Source: Neodiprion pinetum | Taxonomy: Eukaryota > Arthropoda > Insecta > Hymenoptera > Diprionidae | DNA: 64,000 bases | Reading direction: 5' to 3' | Assembly: GCF_021155775.2 (NCBI RefSeq) | Contig: NC_060235.2 | Coordinates: forward strand, 18,183,193 to 18,247,192 | Shown: positions 37,187 through 46,939 of the stretch, in pieces | How the letters are laid out: each line of letters begins with the position of its first letter | Numbering within the stretch: position 1 is the stretch's first letter | Program-made: the position numbers and the translations under genes | The notes under the pieces: generated by a model | What the model saw: only the letters and a program-made list of their open reading frames with translations | Databases searched by the model: none | What the model was told of the DNA's origin: nothing

Positions 37187-38413
37187 GGTTAGTTTATGAC
37201 TCTGTCCGCTGACCCCCAAACACCAGATTGTTCAGAAATTTATTAACAAATGGCCCAGATTATAATTGCCCATATCCGTCCGCTTCATTATACATTTATG
37301 GCAGTGCCCGTGTTGATTATTAGGGATTTCGAGTTTGAAAATATAATACATATACCCGACAAAGTCGATACTACATTACCCGCAATTTCTGCACTTTGCC
37401 GTTAACCCCTAATAATAATATTAAGGATGTGCAGGATAGCAATTTGGCCGGATATCCGGCCATACAATATCGATCAATAGCGAGTCATTTTTGAATTTTA
37501 TTTCTTCAGAAAAGTGAAGTACATTATAATCAAGGTACCTTCTGTATTGAGAATCCCCATGCTGAATGGTAATTTGCGGACATCTCGTAAACTTTGACGA
37601 TATTTCTTAGTCGGAATTATAGGAAACGCTCATTATATTTTAAGATGTTATTCACGACAAAATAATTATCTTCTCCTACTTTCATGAAGAAATTCATGAA
37701 ACATTGTCAAAATGTACGAAGTGTCCACAAATTAGCTGTCTGTACTGGAATTTTTGTTACAAGAAGATTCTCCGTATAGTGATAATGATATGACTCGCGA
37801 TTCTGTCGTTCAGGACGAAAGTTGAAAGATTACCGAGCGTTGTAGTGTTGAGGAGGTGAAATTTATAGATTATTATGAATAAACGGGAATGAAAATCATT
37901 CATTGTCAATTCGGTAGAAAATTACTAGTTAAATGTTGAAAGTCCGAGAGACAGAAGTTACAGTATCAATCCAATTGTTGGAAGATGCAACCCAAACGTA
38001 CGTAATTAAAAAGTGACATCGATAAAAAGTCTCTGAATAAGGTTTTGCCGATGTAAAGTAAATTAATAACAATTGAACGTAATTTAATTTACGTCAATCC
38101 CACGTTCCACTCAGGAAACTTTTTTGAAAAACGATGATAACTAATTACAATTATAAATTGGATATGAGAAACTATAACGACTGACCTAAAGATGGGTATT
38201 CCGGATTATTTGTAATCAAATCCTTATCAATTATATACGGATGGTTTCATGCTGAACTGTTTGTCGCTCGAATGAATGCGTCAAAAGTCTTGGCAAGAAG
38301 TTTGGATACGTGCAGGCTTTGAAGTACGATATTTCTGTAAAAAAAACATAGCGGAAAAGTTGTAAGACCTTTCGGAAGCTTCGAGAGCGTTCTTCTACTT
38401 CCAACAATCCATC

Positions 38414-40174
38414 GGTCTTTTCTGAGACAAGATTGTGATCTATCCCAGTATTTCTACAGATTTCCGCAAACAGAATTTAAAAATTTGGCAGGCTTAGGTA
38501 GAAGAATAATTTCACGAAGTGAGGAGGGGACATTGGTGGAATGTTAATGAGTTACATAATATGTGTTAAAATTGCAAGAAACTTGTTTGAAATTCATGTA
38601 ATTGTTTAGAAATCATCCAAGAAATATGCGTCGTTGATGAGTTATTGGAACAGCATCGGGTTCCCGTGGTGGGTTGATTGACCGTTTTGGGGAAATATAC
38701 ACAAGTCCGTTAAATTCACGAATTCACGAATGTATCGTAGATACGACCTTTTGGACACACTATTTTATTCATAATTAGATCCCAAGTAACAATAATGTGA
38801 TAATCAGCCGTTGAAAAATATTCCCACCGAAGTAGTAATATTCTTCAATGCAACCGATTTGTGATATGCGTTACTGACGAATCTCTTCCTTTCTATGGCG
38901 AGTAATGAATCAACACGTATAATATGACGAAACATTTCTTTGGTGATACCTAATTGGGTCTCAAATCAGTTAATAATATTATAAGATGCAAGTTATCGTA
39001 TTAGTTGCCTTTCTTTTTATTTATGTAAATACAATGATTTATTGCAATACGTATTCAACAGTAGATTCGGTTAAGTAATCTGGAAAATCAAGCGGGTATA
39101 GAAATTGTTCGTAAGAATTTTAAATAATTTCCGACAAAATAGATTCAAAAGCGAAGATGGGAGTGAATTTCTTACTGTATTCCATCATGTTGGGTCTTTT
39201 AGACGGATCACCCGTATGACAATCGTACATAATTTCTCAACATCGTTCTTTTTGTCACTTTTAGTAGCCGGTTTCGAATGAGCTTCGCGTTTTTTGCTCT
39301 TTATCAGTTGTCACGGGAGACGTGCTCATTTGTTACGCAAATATCGTGGTTTATTGTAACAACTTGATCCGAGCACCGTGTTGATTGCGGATGACCATGA
39401 TTCGACTCAAACGGTAGTTGATAATTGTTTTATCAATGTCCGTGCGCGACGCGTGTCAGCCACGGCGCTGAATGACTTGTGCTCAGAACCTTGCAGTATC
39501 AAGTTTACGCACAAAACGCGCGGTTAAATTTGAATTTACGAATTCTTGTAATACAAAAAATTCAAGAACGAAATACTGGGAATGCTGTGCCGGATAGGCA
39601 ATTGAAATAGAACTAATTTCTCCGAAAAGTCGAGCTGTCCAATGAGTAAAGACTGAAACTTTCGAATTTTACAATTCAACGACTTTACTGTGTCGACTGC
39701 GCAAGGTCAAGAGAGGGAGAAACATGTTGGAATTGCCAAATTCTGAATTTCCAAAGGCATGCGCATCTTACTCATTTCAATTAAAAAGCGAAATTTATCA
39801 AGAAGAAAAATGTATTCACGTGGAATTCACTCCGACTAAATTAGAGAAATCCGAAGTTATTACGATTCCACATTCGTTACAGATCATCGAAGCATGAGTT
39901 TTATTGACAGTGAGTTAAATTTGCGCAGTAATAAAATTGTCATTTGAATAACTACAATATATACGTTAGTATTTGACCAGTGAAAATAAGCTCACTTGTG
40001 CTCGTTTCCACACCACCGCAAGCGGTAGAACACCCGGCGCGTTTTTTTTTTTCACGTGGTATCCCCAGTAGGCCTACTCCACGGAGAACAGTTGCAAGAT
40101 CTATCTTGCGTTCTATGAAAAATTGCAAATGACTTTTTTTACCATGTTAATTGTGATATATTGTTGTTCCCAGT
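38414..40174 (+). repeat. Partial fifth unit (segment a only)
   Basis: The first 1,761 bp of the unit, matching 4982-6742, end at TTGTTCCCAGT. After 40174 the sequence (TAGTTTGTACTTGCG) no longer matches the unit (CAGTTTATTTGCAGC). It contains no gene and closes the array. Confidence 0.96.
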
Positions 40175-40930
40175 TAGTTTGTACTTGCGTATATTCGCAC
40201 TCCTTTTCAAACGTTTTAACTCGTGACCCCCGCTGACCATTTATCATTGATGAATGATGACTGTTTCAATTATGGATGAGAAATGGTTGTTTCAATTATG
40301 GCTGAAAGATAATTTTTCTCATGTCATATGCGAACGGTGATTGAACTTGTATATTTGCGAAAGGGTTTTTTTCTCTAATTTAGTATGAGATAATTACTAA
40401 AATGGATAACCCGGTAAATACGCCATACAACGAACAACTAACTGAAGGTCGAAAACACGATTCGCTGTAAGGCGTCGGCATTCATCTATCGGATGACGAT
40501 GCAGAAATCTTTGAAGAAACGGATACAAATCGGAGTAGAATAAGCACAACCGCCAAAATACGACAGAGCTGTATGATATCACCTTGAAATACAAACGGAA
40601 AACAAACTTTGACACAAAAATTATTGCAATAAAAAACTGTAAGACCTCTAAACACATTTTTTTTCAAAACTACAGTTCAATAAATTTCATTACACTTTGT
40701 GTTTACCTCTATTCTGAAATACATCGCTGAATCTACGTATCGATGGAAATAAGATGGCTGACCCAGAACCAGACCTAAGCCTAAAAAATGAAAATTTAAT
40801 TTTTCAACATAGTCAATAAAACTCAGTTACCGGGAACAGATGAAAATATCGTTATTGACATATCTCGATATAGACAAAGATTATGTAGCTCAGTTGAGTG
40901 AAAAATATAATCAACGGAAAAAGAGACAAA

Positions 40931-41056
40931 TTAATCAGTTGAAACAGACAGAAGACTTGATCAGCTGAAACAGACTCAAGGTTTGATTATCTGAAACAAA
41001 CAAAGGTTTAATTAGCTGAAACAGATAAAGGTTCCATCAGCAGGATCGGCTAAAGG
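40931..41056. repeat. Degenerate ~26-bp tandem repeat
   Basis: Four to five imperfect copies of a unit like TTGATCAGCTGAAACAGAC with AAGGT spacing follow each other. They drift progressively, which suggests an old local duplication. No function is evident. Confidence 0.6.
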
Positions 41057-42161
41057 AGTGATCATGTGAAAACACGGAGAAAAAATGGGTCGAGTCCAAC
41101 ATGATATTCGCTTTAATATTCATTGCTTCGACATCTCTTTTTGCTTTCAGTTATCAAAGTGAATATCTTTTTTGATCGAACATTCTTCAGTGCTCAGTGC
41201 ATTTGTTAACAATTTGGTTTTGTTGCCCTGAAACCGAAAATAACACGATCAGGGATCCGAGTTTTTCTGTACATTTCAGATATATTTCACAAATAATTAC
41301 TACAAGATTTTCTATCATCAGTATCCACTACCGAGATTAGAATAATAACCATAGTCCTAAATGTTTACAGCATCAGCCATGTTGATTTAAAAATTGTAAA
41401 CTCGGAATCGATCCCAGTAACCTCACAAACTACTAAAATACCGGACTCCGGAAGTTTTCACGATCGTAAAAGAAACTATGCCAGAAACCGTTCGGCAATT
41501 TGTGGGAATAGTTGTTGTTATAAATGCAACCGAAATTTATTAAAACGAAGAAGCTCCTAAATTGTTGCTTGGAAAGAGCTTTGTAATGTTAAATAAGACG
41601 AATCGAAGCAAAATAGTGCGATTGTAATGGAAATTTGGCTGTGCGGGTATAAGGGTAGTTCACCCTCTAAGTGACGTTATTTCGAAAAACGCAAAAACAT
41701 GTATCCCCTACTTTTTTTTGCTGTTTCAAATGCAATTAAATTCTTTGAAATCCGAACAAAAGTTTTGTAGTTATAAAATTTTTTTTAATTGCAACCCCTA
41801 TAATTTTCGACTATTCAACCCCGTCGTAACCGGCCAAAATGCATTTTTCATTATTTTTCATAGGAATTATTCTCCAATTGGTTTCATATAAATATCTCAA
41901 CTGGAAGTATGCAAGTATGCATCCTGTCCAACTTTGGCGGCTGATTTCACCCCTTCAAACAGTTTTTCCGCCGATAAAAAAAAGTACGTGACGCTTAGAT
42001 TTCGATGAAGAATAACCTATCCTCAAATGGTCGAAATCGGGGGGGGGATACCTCGAGAGTAAGTGTTTTCGCTCCGACTGCTCGAAAACGACTGATGCCG
42101 CATGGCGTGCGGCGCTCAGAAAAGATTTAAATCAGTTCTCTGAAGGACAGAAGATAATAAT

Positions 42162-42181
42162 TCTCTCTCTCTCTCTCTCTT
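42162..42181. repeat. CT microsatellite
   Basis: Uninterrupted CT dinucleotide run of about ten repeats. Confidence 0.9.
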
Positions 42182-42965
42182 TGTCGCGCTTCCCATGGAG
42201 TGGGGGTAGCTTCACGCGCCTGACTAACTGTTCTTCCCTTCTCGTCGCGCCTACTCCATGGGTAGAGCGCACTGGTAGAGCGACAGTGAGGGCAGAAGGA
42301 TTATCTATATAATTATCAGAGAGCCGATTCAAATCTGTTTACGGGACGCTTACGCCATTGCTTACGCGCTATGTATAATGCTGGATGACATGGAGACTAG
42401 AGTACAGGAGTCCAATCACTAAGGCGGTGTGACGTCGGAACGGTACCTAGTGGAAATCCCCAGATGTTAGACACCGGAAACATTCACACACAGTTACAGC
42501 CAGACTCACATCAGTAGTTTGGGTCACCAATTACCGATTAAGTATTGAAATACACCGGACAACGGGCATTCTGTCGCTCTAGTCGAACGAACCGAAGAGG
42601 GAGAAATTGTTGGATAAAAGATTTAATTTGGCTTACCTTTTTGAGAATATTCTGGATGCGATGACTTGTAGATTGGTGAGAGGTTTTAGTGGAATAACTG
42701 ACTTTAATATTTGGATATTTTGACTAAGTTTTGGTTTATTTTATAAGTTTGATATTTAAGAGTCACAAACGCAGAGTTACACAGTGTAAGATCTTAAACT
42801 TAGTATGACACAATGGAATTTAAGCTCGGTGGACTTTTGGGCAGAGTAACGTTGTATGAAAGTTTAAATGCAAAAGGCTAAAGGATTTTACCGCGAGACT
42901 GTACCGGAACTAGATGACGAATCTGGAGGTAGAAACACAAGAGAGCGATCGAGTGATCGGTCGCC

Positions 42966-42976
42966 CTTTTTATAGG
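42966..42976 (+). promoter_or_regulatory. TATA-like motif inside the putative LTR
   Basis: CTTTTTATAGG is followed immediately by a short hairpin (GATCGTT / AACGATC, 42981-43000). This is an arrangement plausible for an LTR promoter if the element reads on the plus strand. It is motif evidence only. Confidence 0.3.
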
Positions 42977-43221
42977 GGTCGATCGTTGCGCAGAACGATC
43001 CCCCTCTCTAGTTTTTTGGTCGCCTTTGCGCACCTCCCCTCTTTTCTAGGAATTCTAATTAGGGCACGACATCTTCGCCGCATGCACGCCTGTGATCTTA
43101 GTTCTTTAGCTATTACTATATTGTAGATTTTTACGTATGGTATATCGCTGCTTGGTGCGGTGGTGTAGGTGCGTGGACTTGGTTCCGTAGTTCTCCGAAC
43201 TGCGTGAGCTTTTCGTTGTGT

Positions 43222-43275
43222 CGCCAGCCCCCTTTGTGGCGCCAGCCCCCTTTGTGGCGCCAGCCCCCTTTCTGG
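43222..43275. repeat. 18-bp minisatellite x3 inside the putative LTR
   Basis: Three near-perfect copies of CGCCAGCCCCCTTTGTGG; the third has a G to C change. It is very C-rich compared with the AT-rich surroundings. Confidence 0.9.
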
Positions 43276-43370
43276 CGCCCCTCAGCCACTTAACTACCTG
43301 TCTACCTTTTAATGTTTTTGCTATCTTGCTCGTTACAAAGCCCATATTTCATTTTGGTTACCTGTCGTTT

Positions 43371-43492
43371 GTTAGTTTTATAGTTATATCTATATAGAAT
43401 TGTATATGTGTTATAGTCGACTACTGTCGTTGTTAGTTTTATAGTTGTATCTATATAGAATTGCATATGTATTAAAGTCGACTACTGTCGTT
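43371..43492. repeat. 61-bp tandem duplication inside the putative LTR
   Basis: Two copies, 43371-43431 and 43432-43492, beginning GTTAGTTTTATAGTT and ending CTACTGTCGTT. They differ at only a few bases, so the duplication is recent relative to the element. Confidence 0.85.
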
Positions 43493-44585
43493 GTTAACCT
43501 GGAGTACAATAGCAATTGTTTATGAACATAGTTTGTTATTTGTTTAACATTATTAGAATCACGCTGCTGCGAATATCTTTAGTTGTTTGTGTTATAACTA
43601 TCTTAACAGATTTAGAGTACTTAGTAATTTGATGATTCATAGCTTTAGAGCAGGTTTACATGTGTGCTTTTGTATATGATTCCCTTCTGTAGTTGTTAAT
43701 TCTTATATTGATATAAATCGGCTTGGAAGCTTCTAGAACGTTTTCGTTTCGTCGGTAAGTTTCCTAATGTATTCTCTAGGTAAGGCTCTGTATGGCTCCA
43801 CATTGGAGATCTGCATTGCCTTCAAAACGTTGCGCGTGTTGCCTACAATACGGCGTTGCGGAAGAAGGTATAGTTCATGCTTGGTAATTAGCATTCACGG
43901 TTTGATGGTTTTGCAGTCTCTGGTTTTATGGGTTATTGCAGCAGTGCTATCTTTACATTATATTGGTTATGCATTTATCTATGGTTTTACAGTCTTCTAT
44001 ACTCCAGGCTATATAGTAAAGCGTATGTTGCTTATAGTATAGCTCTTAGCTCCGAATGCCTAAATGGCATTGTTGAGTGCTATATAATAATTGGGTATAA
44101 TTGTGTTAGTTAATTATAGTGTTAATATGATAGTGATATATAATAACGCATAATAGTATTATAGTTCTCTGTAGTACGAAGATCTCGTAACATGGTTTTT
44201 AAGCCTCGGCTAGTGAATTTCATAGTTATTTCCATCTAGGGATATTCCAAATAGTTATACAGTTGTTTTAATTTCTTATGGTTACAAGATTCTCGTACTT
44301 CGAGTTTGGTTAGTTGATAAAAGTAACATGCAGTAATAATAGTCGATAAAACATACGGACGTTCCGGTCGGATGTTACAGCGGAGAGGTAGAAAAAGCGT
44401 CCGCGAAAGTCCAAGATTTAATGGTGCACGGTTTTATCACCAGCGTAGCTCCGGACGTATTGATCCTATAAATATAGTAATACAGTGATATAGTGACCAA
44501 AATTATGATAATTATAATGAACGTAAATATGTGCAGCATCATGGAGACTAATATATCTAATATACATATAGCTATCCGTCCAGAG

Positions 44586-46550
44586 CACTGATATATATAT
44601 ACACTGGATTGGATATTACCGTATACTGCGTATACTCTACGTGTAAGCTAGTGCGTCCAATTGAACAATTGAATTTCCGCCATCTTGTACAGAAAGTTGT
44701 CACAAAATGCGCGCTAGATTTGAACTGCGTAATATATGCTATTTAGATCTAACGATATATTCGTCACATAAAAAAGTTTTTGACGAGTAAAATAATGTTT
44801 GACACATTAAATGAAGAACAAATCATTTTTTCGAAAGTATATGATTATTTACAATTATATGGTGTAAAAGATCATTAAATAATATGACGAAAAACTTGTA
44901 TTTAAGCGTGATTTTTCTTTATGTTCAAAAGAAGTCCTCAATTCTAAGAAGTTTCCGTCCATTATCCTTCATCCTATGGTGGGCTGAATTCCATACGGAT
45001 TATTCAAAAATTTGTATAACACTAATTCAACCATTAGGGAATCCATTTACCATCCATTGATCATCAAAGTGGAGCTTAAGACATGTAAAAAAAAGTTTTG
45101 AATTAAATTATATCGAATTGGGTGAGTAAAAACTTTATTCAAAAATATGGAGAATAAAACATTCCTTGCAAACGTTAAGGCATTTTTATAGAGTTGCGTG
45201 CGATAAACCACAAACGTAATATAATTAGTAGTATCAATCCACATTCCATTCACATGAAGAAAAAGTTACAAGCACAATCAAAAGAAAATAAAAAAGATGT
45301 ACATACCTGAGCATGCAAATCAGGTACAAATGTGTAGGTGATCATGTAATTTGGTTAAATTCACTATGGTGGGCCGATCGGATTCATCCTGAAATTCGGT
45401 CTGCTGCAAGTTTTAACCTACGGATAAGTTACTAATAAATAACGACAATGGAAATACACAGAAATGTGTCACACACGATTTTTCTGTAACAGAGCACTTT
45501 ATAATCTGTAGGTAATTAACCGCTTCGACGGAATTGACGCAATAGTGCATCACATCAACGTGTCTTCATGCACACTGAGTTTTCTCTGACCTAAAAGGGA
45601 TTAATAGTTTCAGATCTTACCAAATAACGTTGGGATACTGCCTTTTGGTAAAGTTATATAATTTTTACTTTTCTTCTGAAAGCAAGAGGGTTCAAAGTGG
45701 TCGGAACACAGAAAGCTATCACTTGATGGAGACCAGGGTCCAATGTTTATATTTGCGATCCACTGCTTCATAATATCAGGTTCATCCAATGGGAACCTAC
45801 ATAACAAGCAGAATTTAAATTTATTAATTCACACGTTATGTTGCATTGAGTAACGGTACTTACTTGAAGAATGAATAGCCATGTCCATATTCCCTTAATC
45901 GGTGACAAGATGAACACTCTGATTTTGGGTTGTCAAATATAGTTGGTACACTTTTCTTTTTCAATGTAATTAGGAATCCTGTCCTATCAAAGCAGTCATT
46001 TGCAAAATGAGCTGAACACAATGTGCTATTTCGGTTTGGCTTCCAGTCCTTCCTCTTCATTTCTTTTAACCACTGCTGAAGGCGCAACACATCTTTCACG
46101 GGAAATCTACATATCGAATTATAATTTAATCCCTGAGTCAATAATACCCGAGTTTTCAATTTCAATTATAATAAGATCAGTTCATAATTCAAATATTGTG
46201 AATTTTTGCTGACCCGATTCGTACGTTATAATACTCGTTAAATATAATTAGTAAATACTTCGTATGCTGACATAACCTTTGCAAGTTATCATTTGCAGAA
46301 CGCTTCAGCGTTGTATACTCACTTGTGAAATGATCGCCCACTATATTTTGATTGCTTTGTTTTGCAAAAAACGCAGGTACTCATTGTTACCTCAATAATT
46401 GTTACTGTAATTTTCCATCGCAATCGATTATATACACATACATATATCACATATATATCTGAAGTGACAAGAATCTGTACAAAATGGCTACCGTTCAATT
46501 GGCGTGACGGCACCACGCTTAATCCAATCCAGTGTATATATATATCAGTG
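44586..46550 (-). mobile_element. P-element-like transposon, 1,965 bp, internally reduced
   Basis: The ends are perfect 29-bp inverted repeats starting CACTGATATATATATACACT. The flanks are the 8-bp duplication GTCCAGAG (44578-44585 and 46551-46558). MITE copy 1 shows the empty site as a single GTCCAGAG. P elements have about 31-bp inverted repeats, make 8-bp duplications, favour targets near GTCCGGAC, and begin their transposase with a THAP DNA-binding domain, all of which agree here. The gene inside runs on the minus strand from near the right end. The left 1 kb (44600-45600) is AT-rich and shows no recognisable RNase-H-like or GTP-binding exons, so the element cannot make a complete transposase. 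Confidence 0.85.
45621..46384 (-). CDS. Tandem double-THAP protein encoded by the P-like element (transposase remnant)
   Basis: Three exons join in phase: 46323-46384, 45864-46106 and 45621-45796, about 160 residues starting MSTCVFCKTKQ. The first THAP domain has the C-x2-C pair, SFHKFPVKD, tryptophans in WLKEMKRKDWKP, LCSAHF and closes with SVPTIF. The second repeats the plan: CSSC, SFFKFPLDEP, WSPSS, LCSDHF and SIPTLF. Both domains are split by an intron at the same codon (phase 2, after SFH or SFF), so one THAP exon pair was duplicated. After SIPTLF a donor (GTAAGATC) follows. An acceptor at about 45409 would add only a few residues before a stop. The likely role is DNA binding at the transposon ends, possibly as a repressor. 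Whether it is expressed is unknown. Confidence 0.75.
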
Positions 46551-46939
46551 GTCCAGAGTGACGACAGACGCCGCTGTAGCGGAACCCTTATTTCTTATGA
46601 TTTCGCGGACGCATCTTCAATACAGAGATTGGACTCCTGTACTTTAGTCTCCATGCTGGATGAGGTGAATTCTTCTCTGCTCGCGAGAATTCAACGTAAT
46701 GCAGTTTCCGACCTTACTGACTAAGGCGTCGCGCCATTCGATCAACTTACATTCTCGGTTGGTTGGTAAAGCGGCAACGCATGTACCAAGCGGCGAAAAA
46801 AATATTTCCACCTTCGAAAAACAGAAGCGCATGCTGTATGCACTCTACATAAGTACATACCGTGTACGCGAAGATCCATCGCTTGGTAAATCATAGGAAT
46901 AATAAAAGAATATAGATAAAAATTAAGAACTATAATACA

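Larger units (their letters stand above)
30056..38413 (+). repeat. Tandem unit 4 of 8,358-bp array
   Basis: Last complete copy. It shares T at 35009 with unit 3 (26651), whereas units 1 and 2 have C; it has C, not the unit-3 T, at the position equivalent to 23682. Confidence 0.97.
40175..42388. other. Right flank of the array, non-coding
   Basis: No gene is recognised. It contains a short imperfect duplication at about 40258-40308 (two copies of TGTTTCAATTATGG), the degenerate tandem repeat at 40931-41056, a CT microsatellite, and a hairpin around 42192-42262 whose arms are CCCATGGAGT and ACTCCATGGG. The 41650-42060 stretch has the look of transposon-derived sequence (homopolymer-rich, AAGGGTAGTTCACCC near its start), but I could not find a matching opposite end. 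Confidence 0.4.
42428..44379. mobile_element. 1,952-bp TG...CA element, probable solo LTR
   Basis: The insertion starts TGTGACGTCGG and ends GGATGTTACA. It is flanked by a 4-bp duplication GCGG (42424-42427 and 44380-44383), which the uninterrupted MITE at 2674 shows as a single GCGG. TG...CA ends and 4-bp duplication fit an LTR retrotransposon reduced to one LTR by recombination. There are no gag-pol reading frames, no second LTR, and a TTTTTATAGGGG promoter-like motif near 42967. The orientation is unknown. The alternative is an unusual DNA element, because the terminal 8-10 bp are weakly inverted. Confidence 0.6.
42389..46655. mobile_element. MITE copy 2 (CATG ends), split by two later insertions
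   Basis: The ends CATGGAGACTAGAGTACAGG (42389) and CCTGTACTTTAGTCTCCATG (ending 46655) match the MITE at 2674-3006, and the flanks carry the perfect 8-bp duplication CTGGATGA (42381-42388 and 46656-46663). Its three fragments are 42389-42427, 44380-44585 and 46559-46655. Removing the two insertions and one copy of each target duplication leaves 338 bp, against 333 bp in copy 1. The right end lies under 300 bp upstream of the CARNMT1 start codon. Confidence 0.9.

Noticed and set aside
4982..40174. CRISPR or satellite-type interpretation of the array
   Set aside because: The period is 8.4 kb with a gene inside each unit. It is a segmental tandem duplication, not a short-repeat array.
45047..45253. 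68-aa frame in the P-like element as a transposase exon
   Set aside because: The sequence is low-complexity hydrophobic with no resemblance to catalytic blocks and no flanking splice sites in phase.
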